Shown here: one piece after another, positions 16,241 to 25,181 of the stretch
Layout: the number at the start of each line of letters is the position of its first letter
Position numbering within the stretch: the first letter of the stretch is position 1
NCBI RefSeq assembly: GCF_003850045.1
Contig: NZ_RQJX01000009.1
Coordinates: 1 to 64,000 of the forward strand
From: Aeromicrobium camelliae
GTDB lineage: Bacteria > Actinomycetota > Actinomycetes > Propionibacteriales > Nocardioidaceae
Direction of reading: 5' to 3'
Length of the DNA: 64,000 nt
Program-made: the position numbers and the translations under genes
Notes under the pieces: model-generated
Seen by the model: the letters and a program-made list of their open reading frames with translations, nothing else
Database searches by the model: none
What the model was told of the DNA's origin: nothing

Positions 16241-16280
16241 AAGTGGCCTTGTGATCCATAGCCACTTGCTCCAGAGTGGC
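16241..16280. promoter_or_regulatory. predicted MocR/YczR operator repeats
   Basis: AAGTGGC (16241-16247) is mirrored by GCCACTT (16261-16267), and AGTGGC recurs at 16275-16280. The first two arms are 20 nt apart. The block lies between the divergent MocR gene (ATG 16284) and the small membrane protein, ending 3 nt before the MocR start. MocR regulators are known to bind paired direct and inverted repeats in such divergent regions. This suggests autoregulation together with control of the membrane gene pair. Confidence 0.6.
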
Positions 16281-16283
16281 GTC

Positions 16284-17720
16284 ATGAACCTGAGCGCACG
16301 CGCCCTCGTGACGATGGTCGGACAGCCCACCACGACCGGCGGCGGACCGGCCTACCGTCAGTGGTCGACCGCGATCGTGGCGGCCATCCTCGACGGCCGG
16401 CTTCCGGACGGAACGCGCCTGCCCAGCGAGCGCTCCTTCGCGGAGGCGGCCGGGCTGAGTCGCACCACGACGACGCGGATCTACGCGTCGTTGCGCGAGC
16501 GCGGCCTGGTCACCTCCCGGCACGGGTCCGGCACGACCGTCCGGGTCCCGGTGAGTGGGCGCGCCGCGGCGAGCATGCTCGCGGTCCCCGAGCAACCGGG
16601 CGTCATCGCCCTCACCAGCGCGGCCATGACCGCCCCGCCGGAACTCGCGCACCTCGTGCAACGCGCGCTTGATGGACTGCCCAGCCTGCTCGCCACGAAC
16701 GGCTACCTGCCGGACGGCTTGCCACTCCTGCGCGAGCGGTTGGCGCAGCGCTACAGCGAGCAGGGCCTCCCCACCGATCCCGAGCAGATCATCGTCACCA
16801 ACGGCGCCCAGGGCGCGCTCGCCCTGCTCACCCGGACCCTGCTCCGCCCGGGCGACCGCGTCCTCACCGAGGCGTGCAGCTATCCGCACGCCTTCGACAC
16901 GCTCGGCCACGCCGGGGCGCGGTTCCTGCCGCTGCCGTTCGGCACGACCCCTTGGCCCCTCGAGGACTTCCACCGGCTCGTCCCCGCAGCACGGGCTGCC
17001 TACCTCATCCCCGACTTCCACAACCCCACCGGGGCCGTGATGAGCGAGGAGCAGCGCGCGGCCATCGGGACGGCGCTGCGCCGGCACGAGGTCGTCACCG
17101 TCATCGACGAGACGATGCGCGATATCCGCATCGATCAGGAGGCGCCGCTCCCCCACCTCGCCACCTGGCATCGCGACTCCATCACCCTGGGTTCGGCGTC
17201 GAAGTCACTCTGGGGTGGGCTCCGCATCGGCTGGCTGCGCGCACCCCGATCGCTCGTGCCACGGCTCGTGCAAGCTCGCATGCATCACGACCTCGGTTCG
17301 TCGAGCTTCGATCAGCTGGTCGTGGCCGAGGCGGTCGCCGAAGGGCTGCTGGACCGTCCCCCGCACCGCGAGACCATCCGCACCCGGCGCGACGCACTGA
17401 TCGACGCAGTGCGGCGCGAACTGCCTGGCTGGAACGTCAACCGCCCGCGCGGCGGCCTCAGCGCCTGGATCGAGCTACCCCGCCGGGCTTCCAGCGCACT
17501 GGTCATCGCCGCGGAGGACGAAGGCGTGCGTCTGACGCCCGGTCCGCGGTTCTTCGGCGCGCAGCCGAGCGCCGGGGAGGGCTGGCTGCGCGTACCCTTC
17601 GTTCACGAGTCCGCCGCGCTCGACGACGCCGTGGCCCGGCTGGCCCGCGCCTGGCGTTCGCTCGGCCCGGAGGCGGAGAGCGCCGTGCGCGATCCCGACG
17701 CGATCGACCTCATTGCATGA
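16284..17720 (+). CDS. MocR/YczR-type transcriptional regulator
   Basis: This 478-residue protein fuses an N-terminal GntR winged helix (about residues 20-90: LPSERSFAEAAGLSRTTTTRIYASLRERGLV) to a fold-I PLP aminotransferase-like domain. The PLP lysine lies in GSASKSLWGGLRIGW (about residue 305), and PDFHNPTGAVMS and DETMRDI complete the cofactor site. MocR proteins sense PLP-linked ligands rather than act as transaminases. The frame is open upstream, but the ATG at 16284 directly follows the operator repeats. Its divergent neighbour is a YczE-type membrane protein, the usual partner. Confidence 0.9.
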   Translation: MNLSARALVTMVGQPTTTGGGPAYRQWSTAIVAAILDGRLPDGTRLPSERSFAEAAGLSRTTTTRIYASLRERGLVTSRHGSGTTVRVPVSGRAAASMLAVPEQPGVIALTSAAMTAPPELAHLVQRALDGLPSLLATNGYLPDGLPLLRERLAQRYSEQGLPTDPEQIIVTNGAQGALALLTRTLLRPGDRVLTEACSYPHAFDTLGHAGARFLPLPFGTTPWPLEDFHRLVPAARAAYLIPDFHNPTGAVMSEEQRAAIGTALRRHEVVTVIDETMRDIRIDQEAPLPHLATWHRDSITLGSASKSLWGGLRIGWLRAPRSLVPRLVQARMHHDLGSSSFDQLVVAEAVAEGLLDRPPHRETIRTRRDALIDAVRRELPGWNVNRPRGGLSAWIELPRRASSALVIAAEDEGVRLTPGPRFFGAQPSAGEGWLRVPFVHESAALDDAVARLARAWRSLGPEAESAVRDPDAIDLIA

Positions 17721-17724
17721 CGAA

Positions 17725-17793
17725 ACCCGCCGAGCGCGACGTTCCGGTCCCCGAATCGCCTGATTCGGATGCGCGACGTCACACTCGGCGGGT
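17725..17793. terminator. bidirectional hairpin between mocR-like gene and ilvC
   Basis: ACCCGCCGAG (17725-17734) pairs with CTCGGCGGGT (17784-17793). Inside, CCGAATC (17751-17757) pairs with GATTCGG (17762-17768) around a 4-nt loop. It fills the gap between two convergent stop codons (17720 and 17809). No T-run is present, so it may be a weak or Rho-assisted terminator serving both strands. Confidence 0.6.
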
Positions 17794-17808
17794 CGGTGAC
17801 ACGTCAGG

Positions 17809-18840
<1,032 letters not shown>

Positions 18841-18890
18841 GAGTGGATTCTCCTTGGGTTGAGGGGTGGACGTCTGGTGGTCGGGAGGGT

Positions 18891-19421
18891 TCACCCGGCC
18901 TGGGTGCCCGGAACGGTGCGCAGGGTGCGGTCGGTGATGGACCGCGAGCCGCGACCGATGGCGACCCGTCCGGACTGGGCGATCTCACGGATGCCGAACG
19001 GCTCGAGGACGTTCAGCATGGCAGCGAGCTTGCCCGCGTCGCCGGTGGCCTCGATCGTGACCGAGTCCTGGGCGACGTCGACGACCTTGGCGCGGAACAG
19101 CTGGACGGTCTCCAGCACCTGTCCGCGCGTCTGAAGGTCCGTCTTGACCTTGATCAACATGAGCTCGCGCTCGACGGCGCTGGTGGAGTCCAGCTCCACG
19201 ATCTTGAGCACGTTGACGAGTTTGTTGAGTTGCTTGGTGACCTGCTCGAGCGGCAGGCTCTCGACGTTGACGACGATCGTCATGCGCGAGATCTCGGGGA
19301 TCTCGGTCGGGCCGACGGCGAGGCTCTCGATGTTGAAGCCTCGGCGCATGAACAGGCTCGACACCCGGGCCAGGACGCCGGGCGTGTTCTCGACGAGCAC
19401 GCTCAGGGTATGGCTGCTCAT
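18891..19421 (-). CDS. ilvN: acetolactate synthase small (regulatory) subunit
   Basis: IlvN binds the catalytic subunit and confers feedback inhibition, usually by valine. The 176-residue protein starts with the ACT domain ([21 protein letters not shown], then [14 protein letters not shown]) and continues with the C-terminal IlvN domain ([14 protein letters not shown] [11 protein letters not shown]). GGAGG lies just before the ATG at 19421. It sits 70 nt after ilvB and 50 nt before ilvC, all in one direction. Confidence 0.96.
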   Translation of the reverse strand: MSSHTLSVLVENTPGVLARVSSLFMRRGFNIESLAVGPTEIPEISRMTIVVNVESLPLEQVTKQLNKLVNVLKIVELDSTSAVERELMLIKVKTDLQTRGQVLETVQLFRAKVVDVAQDSVTIEATGDAGKLAAMLNVLEPFGIREIAQSGRVAIGRGSRSITDRTLRTVPGTQAG

Positions 19422-19491
19422 GCCGCACCTCCGGAAGAATGGGGACGAAGACTCGGCATCAGTGCCGGTCGGTTCACTCGGGAACGCTCAG

Positions 19492-21279
19492 TCACAGGTC
19501 GTCGTCCTCCCACTCCGGCGCGAGGTCCCGCGCGATCTTGATGTCGTCGTTGCTGGTGCCGGCGGCCACCATGGGCCACACCATCGCGTCGCGCTCGACC
19601 ACGAAGTCGATGACGACTGGAACGTCGTTGATGCTCATCGCCTTGGCGATGACGTCGTCGAGTTCGTCCTCGCTCTCGCAACGCAACCCGACACAACCGT
19701 ACGCGTCGGCGAGCTTGACGAAGTCGGGGAGCCGTCGCGCGCCGATGGCTTCGGGTCCGGTATGCAGGTCGGTGTTGGAGTAGCGGCCCTCGTAGAAGAG
19801 GGTCTGCCACTGCCGCACCATGCCCAGCGAGGAGTTGTTGATGACGGCCACCTTGATCGGGATGCCCTCGATCGCGCAGGTCGCCAGCTCCTGGTTGGTC
19901 ATCTGGAAGCAGCCGTCGCCGTCGATGGCCCACACCACGCGGTCCGGATTGCCGGCCTTCGCGCCCATGGCCGCGGGCACGGCGTAGCCCATCGTGCCGG
20001 CGCCACCGGAGTTGAGCCACTGGCGCGGACGCTCGAAGTCGACGTAGTGCGCCGACCACATCTGGTGCTGGCCCACGCCGGCGACGTAGGTGGCGTCGGG
20101 ACCGGCGATCGCACTCAGCCGCTCGATCACGGTCTGGGGCGCGAGCCCCTTCTCCGGCTTGTCGTACGAGGGCTGGAACTTCTGCTTCAGCCCCAGCACG
20201 TACTGACGCCACGCGCCGTACTCACCGGTGAGGCCGTCCTCCTCCGTCTGCTTCTGCAGCGCCCGGATGAGGTCGGCGATCACCTCGCGGGCGTCGCCGA
20301 CGATCGGCACGTCGGCCGTACGGTTCTTGGAGATCTCGGCCGGGTCGATGTCAGCGTGGATGACCTTCGCGTGAGGCGCGAAGGACTCGAGCGTGCCGGT
20401 CACCCGGTCGTCGAACCGGGCACCGAGCGTGATCAGCAGGTCGCTGCGCTGCAACGCGCCCACGGCGGCGACCGTGCCGTGCATGCCGGGCATACCGAGG
20501 TGGAGCTCGTGCGAGTCCGGGAAGGCGCCGCGAGCCATCAGCGTGGTGACGACCGGGATCTGGGTGAGCTCGGCGAGCATCTTCAGCTCTGCCGCCGCGT
20601 CGGACTTGATGACGCCGCCACCGACATACAGCACCGGCTTCGTGGCCTCGGCGATGAGCCGGGCAGCCTCGCGGATCTGCTTGTTGTGCGGACGCGCGGT
20701 CGGCCGGTAGCCGGGCAGAGCCAGTTCGCTCGGCCAGCGGAACGTCGTGCTCGCCTGCAACGCGTCCTTGCTGATGTCGACGAGGACGGGGCCGGGACGG
20801 CCCGTGCTGGCGATGTGGAACGCCTCGGCGATGACGCCGGGGATCTCGTCGGCGTCGGTGACGAGGTAGCTGTGCTTGGTGATGGGCATCGTGATGCCGC
20901 GGATGTCAGCCTCCTGGAAGGCGTCCGAACCGATGACTCCACTCGCCACCTGACCGGTCACGGCCACGATCGGCACGGAGTCGAGGTAGGCGTCGGCGAT
21001 CGCCGTCACGAGGTTGGTAGCGCCGGGACCCGAAGTCGCCATGCAGACGCCGACCTTCCCGGTTTCCAGCGCGTAGCCCTCGGCCGCGTGCCCGGCACCC
21101 TGCTCGTGACGTACGAGGACGTGACGGATCGAGGAGTCGAACAACGGATCGTAGGCCGGGAGGATCGCGCCTCCCGGAATTCCGAAGATCGTGTCGACGC
21201 CCGCGCGCTCCAGCGCCCGGACGAGGCTCTGGGCCCCGGTGATGGTCTCGGCCGGCGGTTCGGTCATCTCGCGGTCCAT
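19492..21279 (-). CDS. ilvB: acetolactate synthase large (catalytic) subunit
   Basis: IlvB uses TPP and FAD to condense pyruvate with pyruvate or 2-ketobutyrate, the first common step to Val, Leu and Ile. With the start at 21279 the protein has 595 residues. It shows [14 protein letters not shown], the catalytic Glu region [21 protein letters not shown], the FAD domain, and the TPP motif [14 protein letters not shown]...NNSSLGMV. The ORF is open up to an ATG at 21345, but that lies beyond the attenuator terminator. The ATG at 21279 has AAGGA upstream, and one at 21267 is an alternative. Control is by the upstream leader peptide. Confidence 0.95.
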   Translation of the reverse strand: MDREMTEPPAETITGAQSLVRALERAGVDTIFGIPGGAILPAYDPLFDSSIRHVLVRHEQGAGHAAEGYALETGKVGVCMATSGPGATNLVTAIADAYLDSVPIVAVTGQVASGVIGSDAFQEADIRGITMPITKHSYLVTDADEIPGVIAEAFHIASTGRPGPVLVDISKDALQASTTFRWPSELALPGYRPTARPHNKQIREAARLIAEATKPVLYVGGGVIKSDAAAELKMLAELTQIPVVTTLMARGAFPDSHELHLGMPGMHGTVAAVGALQRSDLLITLGARFDDRVTGTLESFAPHAKVIHADIDPAEISKNRTADVPIVGDAREVIADLIRALQKQTEEDGLTGEYGAWRQYVLGLKQKFQPSYDKPEKGLAPQTVIERLSAIAGPDATYVAGVGQHQMWSAHYVDFERPRQWLNSGGAGTMGYAVPAAMGAKAGNPDRVVWAIDGDGCFQMTNQELATCAIEGIPIKVAVINNSSLGMVRQWQTLFYEGRYSNTDLHTGPEAIGARRLPDFVKLADAYGCVGLRCESEDELDDVIAKAMSINDVPVVIDFVVERDAMVWPMVAAGTSNDDIKIARDLAPEWEDDDL

Positions 21280-21319
21280 CTCTTGTCGGTCCTTCTGTGG
21301 GTCGTCATGCCGTCTGCAT

Positions 21320-21360
21320 AAAAAAAACCCCCGGCCCGAAGGCATTCGAGGGAGACGCTG
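21320..21360 (-). terminator. ilvB attenuator terminator
   Basis: On the minus strand a GC-rich hairpin (CGAA-TGCC-TTCG at its centre, extended by CTCCC against GGGGG) ends in eight T residues (21327-21320). It lies between the leader peptide and the ilvB start, so it is an attenuator. The exact pairing of the alternative antiterminator is not resolved by eye. Confidence 0.8.
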
Positions 21361-21377
21361 CGTCGAGGACGAAGCGT

Positions 21378-21407
21378 CTAGTGACGTACGAGAATCAGGG
21401 CATGCAC
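21378..21407 (-). CDS. ilvB leader peptide, MHALILVRH
   Basis: A GTG at 21407 opens a nine-codon [12 protein letters not shown] ending in TAG. The run Leu-Ile-Leu-Val contains all three branched-chain residues, as expected if the operon must respond to any of them. A terminator with a T-run follows, then ilvB. Attenuation of ilvBNC by such peptides is established in Corynebacterium and predicted widely in actinobacteria; here it is inferred from the layout. There is no ribosome binding site, and the inferred transcription start coincides with the GTG. Confidence 0.85.
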   Translation of the reverse strand: MHALILVRH

Positions 21408-21413
21408 GCGATC

Positions 21414-21443
21414 AGTGTGCTCCCGAGGTAGCGCGCGTGTCAA
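21414..21443 (-). promoter_or_regulatory. ilvBNC promoter
   Basis: A perfect TTGACA (21443-21438) lies 18 nt before a weak CACACT (-10, 21419-21414). A start site about 7 nt downstream would fall on the leader GTG at 21407, giving a leaderless leader transcript. Upstream, 21444-21584 shows nothing else recognisable; it also holds the promoter of the plus-strand lipoprotein. Confidence 0.5.
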
Positions 21444-21584
21444 CTTCTGAGACAACTCCTTCCATCATGTGGACGCGAGACGGACGACATCGGACCCCGC
21501 GAGCGCACGCGAAAAACGGACCCGATTGAATACTCGCGGAGCGCTTCATCACAAGGGGGGCGCCAGATCATTTGAGGATGCACG

Positions 21585-21910
21585 ATGAAGTTGCTCAAGA
21601 ACGTCGCCGCCGCCGGTGCCGCCCTCACGCTGACGCTCGGTCTGAGCGCCTGCGGTGGGGAGACTCGCGCCCGAGCGTGGATGAGCTCTCCAAGTCCCTG
21701 CAGAGCGAGGACTCCGTCATTCCAGTCCCGGAGTCCGCCGCCGACTGCTTCGCCCAGGTCTTCCACGACTCCGACCTCTCCAACGAGACCCTGCAGGCCA
21801 TGGTCGATCAGGACGAGGACTACGAGGGCTCCAAGAAGGACGAAGAGGCGCTCGACGGCCTTCAGGACACGCTGATCGAGGAGTGCTCGGACGCTGTCAC
21901 CCAGCAGTAA
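21585..21910 (+). pseudogene. lipoprotein gene with a single frameshift
   Basis: The ATG at 21585 (GAGG at 7 nt) gives a textbook lipoprotein signal: MKLLKNVAAAGAALTLTLGL then SACGG. The frame then turns into Arg/Pro/Ser-rich nonsense. The next frame, starting within the same G-run (about 21653-21662), continues as a sensible acidic domain (RPSVDELSKSLQSED ... ECSDAVTQQ) to the stop at 21910. Adding one G to the GGTGGGGAG run restores a continuous protein of about 108 residues, reading SACGGGDSRPSVDEL. It is therefore a one-base deletion, either real inactivation or a sequence error in a homopolymer. The function is unknown; the domain has two cysteines. Confidence 0.82.
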
Positions 21911-21921
21911 GACCTCCGCTC

Positions 21922-21956
21922 CGACCGCCCCGCACCAGCTCGGTGCGGGGCGGTCG
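21922..21956 (+). terminator. perfect 15-bp hairpin after the lipoprotein gene
   Basis: CGACCGCCCCGCACC (21922-21936) pairs exactly with GGTGCGGGGCGGTCG (21942-21956) around a 5-nt loop, 11 nt after the stop at 21910. There is no T-run. In this genome type such perfect GC hairpins usually mark transcript ends. Confidence 0.7.
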
Positions 21957-22039
21957 TGCGTTCTGAGGAGAGCTGCACAGCGGTGCGCCGAGCTGCTCGG
22001 GCGGCTGCGTGGAAGTGGTCCCACAGGGAGCGGAAGATC

Positions 22040-22087
22040 GTGCGTGATGACCCACCGCCCGCCCGACCGGTGCGTGACAGCTCACCG
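22040..22087. repeat. intergenic palindromic repeat, copy A
   Basis: Two related 18-20 nt units lie just after the SDR gene: a degenerate one (22040-22057) and CGGTGCGTGACAGCTCACCG (22068-22087). The second is the exact reverse complement of a unit at 50831-50850, nearly 29 kb away. It carries no coding potential and lies between two genes whose 3' ends converge. Confidence 0.65.
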
Positions 22088-22102
22088 CTCGGAGCGGGGC
22101 GG

Positions 22103-23539
22103 TTACCAGGGGGCGGGCCGGTAGTCCTTGAGGAAGACGCCGTAGAGGTCCTCGCCGGCTTCACCGCGCACGATCGGGTCGTAGACGCGGGCCGCGCCGT
22201 CGACGAGGTCGAGCGGGGCTTTGAAGCCCTCCTCAGCGAGCCGCACCTTGGTGGTGTGCGGCCGCTCGTCGGTGATCCATCCCGTGTCGACGGCCGTCAT
22301 GAGGATCTTGTCCGACTCGAACATCTCCCCCGCGCTCGTGCGGGTGAGCATGTTGAGCGCGGCTTTGGCCATGTTCGTGTGCGGGTGGCCCGGACCCTTG
22401 TAGCCGCGACCGAACTGCCCTTCCATCGCCGACACGTTCACGACGTAGGCGCGATGCGCGCCGGCCTCGACCGCCGCTGCCATCGCCGGCCGAAGCCGAC
22501 TCACGAGGATGAACGGCGCGACGCTGTTGCAGAGTTGCACCTCGAGCAGTTCGAGGGCGTCCACCTGTCCGACGTGCTGGACCCAGCTGTTGGTGTCGAC
22601 CACGTCCGGCAGCAGACCGCCGGCGTCGATCCGGGTCAGGTCCGCAGACCCCGCAGTGAGCGCCACCGCGGTCAGCGCGTCGGCGGTCGCCGCGTCACCG
22701 GCCAGAACCGGATGAGCCGCGACCGACCCGACGAGCGCCTCGGGGTGGGCATCGCTGGTGTGACCGAACGTCACGAGTTCGGGCACTCGACCCTCCGGCA
22801 GCGGTGCGGCCTCAGCCTCGATGAGTGACTGGTAGGCGCCCGGCGACCGTTTGACGGTCTGCGCGGCGTTGTTGATGAGGATGTCCAGCGGGCCTGCCGC
22901 TGCGACGTCGTCCGCGAGGCCGATGACTTGTGCCGGGTCGCGCAGGTCGATCCCCACGATCTTGAGCCGATCGATCCAGTCGCCGCTGTCGGGCATCGAC
23001 TGGAAGCGGCGGACGGCGTCGCGCGGGAAGCGGGTCGTGATCGTCGTGTGCGCGCCGTCGCGCAGCAGCCGCAGCGCGATGTACATGCCGATCTTGGCCC
23101 GCCCGCCCGTGAGCAGGGCGCGCCTGCCCGTGAGGTCGGTCCGCGCATCGCGCTTGGCGTGGCTCGTGGCTGCGCACTCGGGGCAGAGCTGATGGTAGAA
23201 CGCGTCCACCACGGTGTAGTCCTGCTTGCAGATGTAGCAGGGCCTCGGCACGATCAGCGTCCCCGCCGTGGCACCGCGAGCACTCGACACGAGCGGGAGC
23301 CCGGCGGTCTCGTCGTCGATGCGCCGCGGGGAGCCGGTCGCCGTCGCCTCGATCACCGCGCGGTCCGCGGCCGCGATGGCCTCGCGTTTGGCCTTGCGGC
23401 GCTGCTTCTTGACGTCCTTGTAGAACTTGCCGCACGCCCGGCGCAGCGCGACGTACGCCTCGTCCTCGTCGCCGAGGTACTGCGCGGCGTCGAGCACCTT
23501 CAGGGCGATGGCGAGCTCGTCGGGGTCGATGTCAGACAC
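22103..23539 (-). CDS. SDR-family oxidoreductase with zinc-ribbon-like N domain
   Basis: This 478-residue protein is much longer than a classical SDR. Residues 1-90 are helical and basic. Then comes a Cys4 pattern, CYICKQ...LCPEC (about 100-123), like a zinc ribbon. The SDR core follows: TGGRAKIGMYIALRLL (nucleotide-binding loop, variant of TGxxxGIG), DLRDPAQV, NNAAQTV, VNVSAMEGQFG, and MAKAALNML with the catalytic Lys. The usual YxxxK Tyr is replaced or shifted (HTNMAKAAL), so activity is uncertain. Similar long SDRs occur in actinobacteria and fungi without assigned substrates. The start is GTG at 23539. It stands alone. Confidence 0.78.
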   Translation of the reverse strand: MSDIDPDELAIALKVLDAAQYLGDEDEAYVALRRACGKFYKDVKKQRRKAKREAIAAADRAVIEATATGSPRRIDDETAGLPLVSSARGATAGTLIVPRPCYICKQDYTVVDAFYHQLCPECAATSHAKRDARTDLTGRRALLTGGRAKIGMYIALRLLRDGAHTTITTRFPRDAVRRFQSMPDSGDWIDRLKIVGIDLRDPAQVIGLADDVAAAGPLDILINNAAQTVKRSPGAYQSLIEAEAAPLPEGRVPELVTFGHTSDAHPEALVGSVAAHPVLAGDAATADALTAVALTAGSADLTRIDAGGLLPDVVDTNSWVQHVGQVDALELLEVQLCNSVAPFILVSRLRPAMAAAVEAGAHRAYVVNVSAMEGQFGRGYKGPGHPHTNMAKAALNMLTRTSAGEMFESDKILMTAVDTGWITDERPHTTKVRLAEEGFKAPLDLVDGAARVYDPIVRGEAGEDLYGVFLKDYRPAPW

Positions 23540-23569
23540 CGCGCGATTCTACCGGTCGCTCCCCCACCC

Positions 23570-25102
23570 TCAGCGGGCCCGGAGCACCAGCACCGCGACG
23601 TCGTCCTCGGCGTCGGCTGCGAACGTCGCGATGAGGTCGCACAGCGCATCCGAGCTCAGGTGGGTGTACCCCTGCAGCAGCGTGAGGAGCTCGTCCATGC
23701 CTTCATCCACGCCCCGGTCGCGGCGCTCCACGAGGCCGTCGGTGTAACAGACGATGGCGTCACCGGGCGCCAGCGGCGTGACGTGGTCGCGGCGTGGGGA
23801 CGATCCGTCCACGCCGAGCATCAGTTCGGGTGCCGTCTCCAGCAGCTGCGCGCTGCCGTCCGCACACAACAGGATCGGCGCCGGGTGGCCGGCATTGCTC
23901 CATCGCATCTCGATGCCGTCCGGCTGCTCCTCCAATCGGGCGAACAGTGCCGTCGCTACGGCGCCCACGCCGAGGCCCTCGAGCGCCCGATCGAGCGCCT
24001 GCATGACGAGCCCGGGCGAGCCCGGCTGGGTGAACGAGATCCCGCGCAGCAGATTGCGCACCTGCGCCATGGCCGCTGCGGCCTCGCGGTCGTGGCCGGA
24101 GACATCCCCCACGGCGAAGGCCAGCGACCCGTCCGAGAGCGGGAAGACGTCGTACCAGTCACCACCGATCTGCGCCTGCTCGGCGGCCGCCTGGTAGCGG
24201 ACCGCCATCTCGAACCGCTCCGGCGACCGCACCTCCGGCAGCAGACTGCGCTGCAACGTCTCGGCCAGTTGGCGCGTCAGCTCTCCGGCATGACGTTCGG
24301 CCTCCATCGCGGCGACGCGGTCGAGGGCCCGTCCGATCGTGTCGGCGACGACCTTGATGAACGCGGTCGTGTGATCGTCGATGACGAGGCCCGGGCTGAG
24401 GACCACGTCGAGCGCCAGTCGCGCCTCACCGCGCGCGGCACCGAGGTCCATGACGAGGTGTCGAGCGTCCCCCGGATCGACACTGGTGGACTCCAGAGGC
24501 ACGATCGCGGCTGACGCCATGTCGGTGTCGGTCTGCGTCAGCACCTCGATGGCACGACGCACGGCGTCCGCGCGGCTCTGCGCAGGCAGCAACGCGTCAG
24601 CGAGCTGGACGATGAGCTCGCTGCGCCGGCTGATCGCCATCTCGCGCGTCGTCTCGACCATGACGTCGATGACGCCCTCGATCTCCCCGGAGGGACCGCG
24701 CACCGGCGAGTAGGAGTAGCTGAAGAAGCAGTCCTCGAGGAAACCGCGCCGGAAGAGCGGCAGTTTCTGATCGATGACGTGCGTCGCCACCCCGGTCTCC
24801 CGGGCCTGCCGCATGAGCGGCCCGATGACGTCCCACGCCTCGGGGAAGGCCTCGCGCGCCGGTCGGCCGAGGGCCGAGGGGTGCTTGTCGCCGATCACCG
24901 GCACGTACGCCTCGTTGTAGACCAGGACGTACTCCGGCCCCCACAGCAAGGTCATCGCGAACTTGCTGTGCAGCATCAGATCGACGGTGTCGCGTAACGT
25001 CACGCTCCACGTGGACGGATCACCGAGCGGCGTCGCCGCCCAGTCGATCTCGTCGTACGCCGGGCGGATCCGCCCGGCGGCGGTGAACACGTCACGATTC
25101 AC
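23570..25102 (-). CDS. PAS domain PP2C (SpoIIE-type) phosphatase
   Basis: This 510-residue soluble protein has an N-terminal PAS domain (about 20-160: WGPEYVLVYNEAYVPVIG..., FSYSYSPVRGPSGEIEGVIDV). A short GAF-like middle follows, then a C-terminal SpoIIE/PP2C domain: GGDWYDVFPLSDG, GDVSGHDREAAAAMAQVR, MRWSNAGHPAPIL, CYTDGLVERRD and the final DDVAVLVLR. These carry the metal-binding Asp residues. Such proteins dephosphorylate anti-anti-sigma factors in stress signalling. No sigma or anti-sigma gene is adjacent, so the partner is elsewhere. The start is GTG at 25102, 6 nt behind a TATACT box, so the message is probably leaderless. Confidence 0.88.
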   Translation of the reverse strand: MNRDVFTAAGRIRPAYDEIDWAATPLGDPSTWSVTLRDTVDLMLHSKFAMTLLWGPEYVLVYNEAYVPVIGDKHPSALGRPAREAFPEAWDVIGPLMRQARETGVATHVIDQKLPLFRRGFLEDCFFSYSYSPVRGPSGEIEGVIDVMVETTREMAISRRSELIVQLADALLPAQSRADAVRRAIEVLTQTDTDMASAAIVPLESTSVDPGDARHLVMDLGAARGEARLALDVVLSPGLVIDDHTTAFIKVVADTIGRALDRVAAMEAERHAGELTRQLAETLQRSLLPEVRSPERFEMAVRYQAAAEQAQIGGDWYDVFPLSDGSLAFAVGDVSGHDREAAAAMAQVRNLLRGISFTQPGSPGLVMQALDRALEGLGVGAVATALFARLEEQPDGIEMRWSNAGHPAPILLCADGSAQLLETAPELMLGVDGSSPRRDHVTPLAPGDAIVCYTDGLVERRDRGVDEGMDELLTLLQGYTHLSSDALCDLIATFAADAEDDVAVLVLRAR

Positions 25103-25108
25103 CCCCGA

Positions 25109-25114
25109 AGTATA
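25109..25114 (-). promoter_or_regulatory. -10 box of the PAS-PP2C gene
   Basis: TATACT on the minus strand lies exactly 6 nt before the GTG start at 25102, matching a leaderless transcript. No ribosome binding site is present in the gap and no consensus -35 box is seen. Confidence 0.55.
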
Positions 25115-25125
25115 GGTCTCCGGGA

Positions 25126-25147
25126 CGTTCTCAGCGCGCCGAGAACG
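25126..25147 (-). terminator. hairpin after ilvD
   Basis: CGTTCTC (25126-25132) pairs perfectly with GAGAACG (25141-25147) over an 8-nt loop, 35 nt past the ilvD stop and before the next gene. There is no T-run, so it is probably a weak terminator or mRNA end. Confidence 0.5.
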
Positions 25148-25181
25148 CCGGCGGCGCAGGCGCCGTCAGCGTCCGGAACGC

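Noticed and set aside
21645-21670. Programmed frameshift in the lipoprotein gene
   Set aside because: There is no classic slippery heptamer followed by a pseudoknot; a single missing G in a G-run explains it.
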